Assembly (NCBI RefSeq): GCF_030373245.1
Contig: NZ_JAUCZF010000001.1
Span: forward strand, 806,001-870,000
Reading direction: 5' to 3'
DNA length: 64,000 nt
Source of the DNA: Hydrogenophaga sp.
GTDB lineage: Bacteria > Pseudomonadota > Gammaproteobacteria > Burkholderiales > Burkholderiaceae_C
Position numbers and translations under genes: made by a program. Shown here in pieces: positions 62,104 through 64,000 of this stretch. The notes below the pieces were generated by a model. The model saw nothing but the letters and a program-made list of their open reading frames with translations, ran no database searches and was not told the DNA's origin. Every line of letters begins with the position of its first letter. Positions within the stretch are counted from its first letter, which is position 1.

Positions 62104-64000
62104 TGCACGGCCCTCCCCGAGGTCGAGGGCGGCAGGACGTTCTGGCGCGGCGCTGGCAGGATTTGCTGCAAAGGCAGCTCACCTCCCGGGCGGATGCGCT
62201 GATCTCCTCCGTTTTCGGTTTCTGGCGCCTGAACACCTCCCTGCGCGCGGCGTGCCTTGACCTGATCGAGCACGTCCACCGAGCACGAGCCTTCAATGAA
62301 GTCCGCGCGATGCAGCTCGCCGCCCTTCATGTCCACAAAGAGGCTGTTGCCATCGCCCGCGTTGCGGTTGCTGGAAGGCAGCATGCGTGCGCCCTTGGGC
62401 AGCGTAGTGCGGTCGACTTTGAGCACATGGGTCTGCGACTTCAGGCCACACATGCTGTACTTGCCTTCGCTGTCGGTGATCACATACGAGCCATCGAGCA
62501 TGACCAGGCGCACACCCGGGATGCCGATCTCGCGCGAGCCGCTGGCGTTGTTCTGCACATGGTTGCCATCGCAGTCTGTGTAGACCTTGCCGACGATGCA
62601 GCCTTCGTTGCTGAACACGCCGCCCTGCACGGTGACCTTGAAGGCCGCCGTGTTGGATCGCACGCGGGTCCCGCCCGGACCATCGAAGACACCGGTGGCC
62701 CGGTTGATGCCGTCACCTTGCTGCGAACCCACACCCAGGCGCACGAAGTAGCTGAGATCCTGGGTGCCGCTGGCTGCCAACGGCACCGGCAGGGAGAAGC
62801 TCAGCGATCGGCCCGTGGCGCCGGCTGGGTCGGCCAGCGTGGCGGTTCCGAGTCGCGCCGTACCTGGGATGTAACGGAAGCCCGCGGGGAGGACGTCTTC
62901 CACCACCACGTTGTTCAGCACCTGTGCCGTGGTGTTCCTCAGCCGGATGGTGTAGCGAATCGAGTCGCCTAGCTCGGCCACCGAACGATCGCCTACCTTG
63001 CTCACCAGGAGCGCACCCGTCGACAGCGGATCCAGCGGGATGTGGTTGTTGAACACGTTGCCTGGGTTGGCGAAGTTGAAGTCCAAGGCCAGGTAGTAGG
63101 TGGTGCCCGGTGTGCCATTGGTGCCCACGGGTGGCGCCTCTGCCTGCGGCTGCACATTGGTGTCGCCCGCCGGCACCGTCAAGGTGGCACTTGGCGTCGA
63201 CACGCCACCGAGCAAGGCGATGGGCGGAGCGTAGTTGGCGGGCGGCGTCACCTCCAGGGTGTACACGCCACTCGGTGGATTGTTCACAAACAGGAACTGG
63301 TAGATACCGGTGGCGGGGTCTGTCACGTAGACGTCCGAACCTCCCACCAGTTGAGTGGCCGGAACAAAGCCAGCGGGGCCCACCAGGCGAACCGTCGCTC
63401 CGCCCAGGGGTTGTCGCGTCACCGAGTCGTACACCACGCCACTGGGGTCAAGTGGCAGGTTTTGCTGGATCACGTTGTCGCCGTCGTACAGCGTGATGTC
63501 TTGAATCACGCCCGCAACAGGCAACACGGCCCCCGGAAGAACCGTGCCAAACAGCTGGTTGGTACCTGTCGAAGTGTTGTTGGCCTGTGTGAACGCAGAC
63601 TGGTTGAATGGCGTGCCCAGGATCACATTGCCTGATGGATCCCGGAAACGCAGCTGATAACCCGTACCCGGTTGTTGTGCAGCGATGACGTAACCACCCG
63701 TGCTGGTGGTGACCGCTGTGCCCACAACAACGGGAGCTCCACCCTGCAATTGCAGCAACTCCACCCGGTAACCAGCCAGGCCGTCGTCAGTAGCCGGCTC
63801 GAAGAACCGAGTGCGGTTTTTGTCAAAGAAGACCCGGCCGGAGATCGACGCCGTGGGCGCTGCAACAGCGGCTGTCTCGGTGTCGGTGTTGTTCGTCGAG
63901 TCGGTATCGGGCAGGCTGGAGCCCGTCACGTTGGCCGTCACCGTCGCCCCCGTGGTTGTCACCGGCACGCTGATGGGCGCGCTCAGGGTGCTCGCACCCG
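62100..64000 (-). CDS. Large surface protein with DUF11 and SdrD/Cna-B-like domains, C-terminal part
   Basis: The frame is open to the window edge, so the N-terminus lies beyond 64000. The visible ~633 residues begin inside a beta-rich DUF11-type repeat (VTTTGATVTANVTGSSLPDTDSTNNTDTE). An SdrD/Cna-B-like domain follows (SISGRVFFDKNRTRFFEPATDDGLAGYRVELLQ), then another carboxypeptidase-regulatory-like stretch (YDSVTRQPLGGATVRLVGPAGF). A second DUF11 domain (LLVSKVGDRSVAELGDSIRYTIRLRNTTAQVLNNVVVEDVLPAGFRYIPG) and a cysteine-containing SdrD-like end (GCIVGKVYTDCDGNHVQNN) complete it. There is no sorting motif or transmembrane anchor at the C-terminus. Probably an exported adhesin or matrix protein. 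Confidence 0.8.
   Translation of the reverse strand, partial: GASTLSAPISVPVTTTGATVTANVTGSSLPDTDSTNNTDTETAAVAAPTASISGRVFFDKNRTRFFEPATDDGLAGYRVELLQLQGGAPVVVGTAVTTSTGGYVIAAQQPGTGYQLRFRDPSGNVILGTPFNQSAFTQANNTSTGTNQLFGTVLPGAVLPVAGVIQDITLYDGDNVIQQNLPLDPSGVVYDSVTRQPLGGATVRLVGPAGFVPATQLVGGSDVYVTDPATGIYQFLFVNNPPSGVYTLEVTPPANYAPPIALLGGVSTPSATLTVPAGDTNVQPQAEAPPVGTNGTPGTTYYLALDFNFANPGNVFNNHIPLDPLSTGALLVSKVGDRSVAELGDSIRYTIRLRNTTAQVLNNVVVEDVLPAGFRYIPGTARLGTATLADPAGATGRSLSFSLPVPLAASGTQDLSYFVRLGVGSQQGDGINRATGVFDGPGGTRVRSNTAAFKVTVQGGVFSNEGCIVGKVYTDCDGNHVQNNASGSREIGIPGVRLVMLDGSYVITDSEGKYSMCGLKSQTHVLKVDRTTLPKGARMLPSSNRNAGDGNSLFVDMKGGELHRADFIEGSCSVDVLDQVKARRAQGGVQAPETENGGDQRIRPGGELPLQQILPAPRQNVLPPSTSGRAVQ

Overview
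The window is a GC-rich, densely coded stretch of a betaproteobacterial chromosome, most likely from the family Comamonadaceae (a Hydrogenophaga- or Acidovorax-like organism). This rests on gene content: Bug-type solute receptors, a Liv-type ABC cluster with acyl-CoA ligases, a YbdK ligase, DUF1840 and DUF2855 proteins and an OhrR/Ohr pair. A family of GC-rich dispersed repeats between genes fits the same group. No rRNA, tRNA, insertion sequence, prophage or CRISPR array was seen by eye.

Layout. 1-5.7 kb: end of a 3-hydroxyacyl-CoA dehydrogenase gene, a short-chain dehydrogenase, glutathione reductase, a DUF4010/MgtC-type membrane protein and AMP nucleosidase. 5.7-11.9 kb: an MscS channel, then a tripartite MacAB-type exporter operon (outer-membrane factor, adaptor, and separate ATPase and permease). 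The ATPase gene carries an in-frame pair of dispersed repeats at its 5' end. 12.2-13.3 kb: two orphan genes of lower GC. 13.4-18.7 kb: purT, phosphatidylserine decarboxylase, a NodIJ-like exporter and a SelA-like PLP enzyme. 18.8-26.9 kb: a small conserved protein, YbdK ligase, a cation/proton antiporter, a DUF2059 protein, a methyltransferase, a two-helix K+ channel, a SrkA-like kinase, the ohrR-ohr peroxide module and a DUF2855 protein.

27-33 kb is the most interesting part. Four genes on the minus strand, joined by three successive ATGA overlaps, have the order and domain content of the phcBSRQ quorum-sensing operon of Ralstonia/Cupriavidus. They encode a SAM-dependent methyltransferase, a membrane histidine kinase, a receiver-kinase fusion and a stand-alone response regulator. 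A formyltransferase-fold gene with an intact N-x-H...D triad is divergently transcribed from the same short promoter region.

33-40 kb: htpG, an alanine/sodium symporter, a lipase-like hydrolase and an RluF-like pseudouridine synthase. 40-49.7 kb: a Crp/Fnr regulator diverges from a catabolic operon (acyl-CoA ligase, LivG, LivH, LivM, binding protein, LivF, PaaK-like ligase), with a CRP-architecture palindrome between them. 49.9-52.4 kb: two Bug receptors flank a small unrecognised gene. 52.9-57.5 kb: a MarR-controlled aromatic or aryl-CoA cluster (enoyl-CoA hydratase, acyl-CoA dehydrogenase, 2-aminobenzoate-CoA-ligase-like enzyme, RidA-like protein) that has no oxygenase in view. 57.7-64 kb: a minus-strand envelope operon made of a large DUF11/SdrD-like repeat protein (5' end outside the window), an outer-membrane barrel protein with Ig-like N-terminus, and an OmpA-type lipoprotein.
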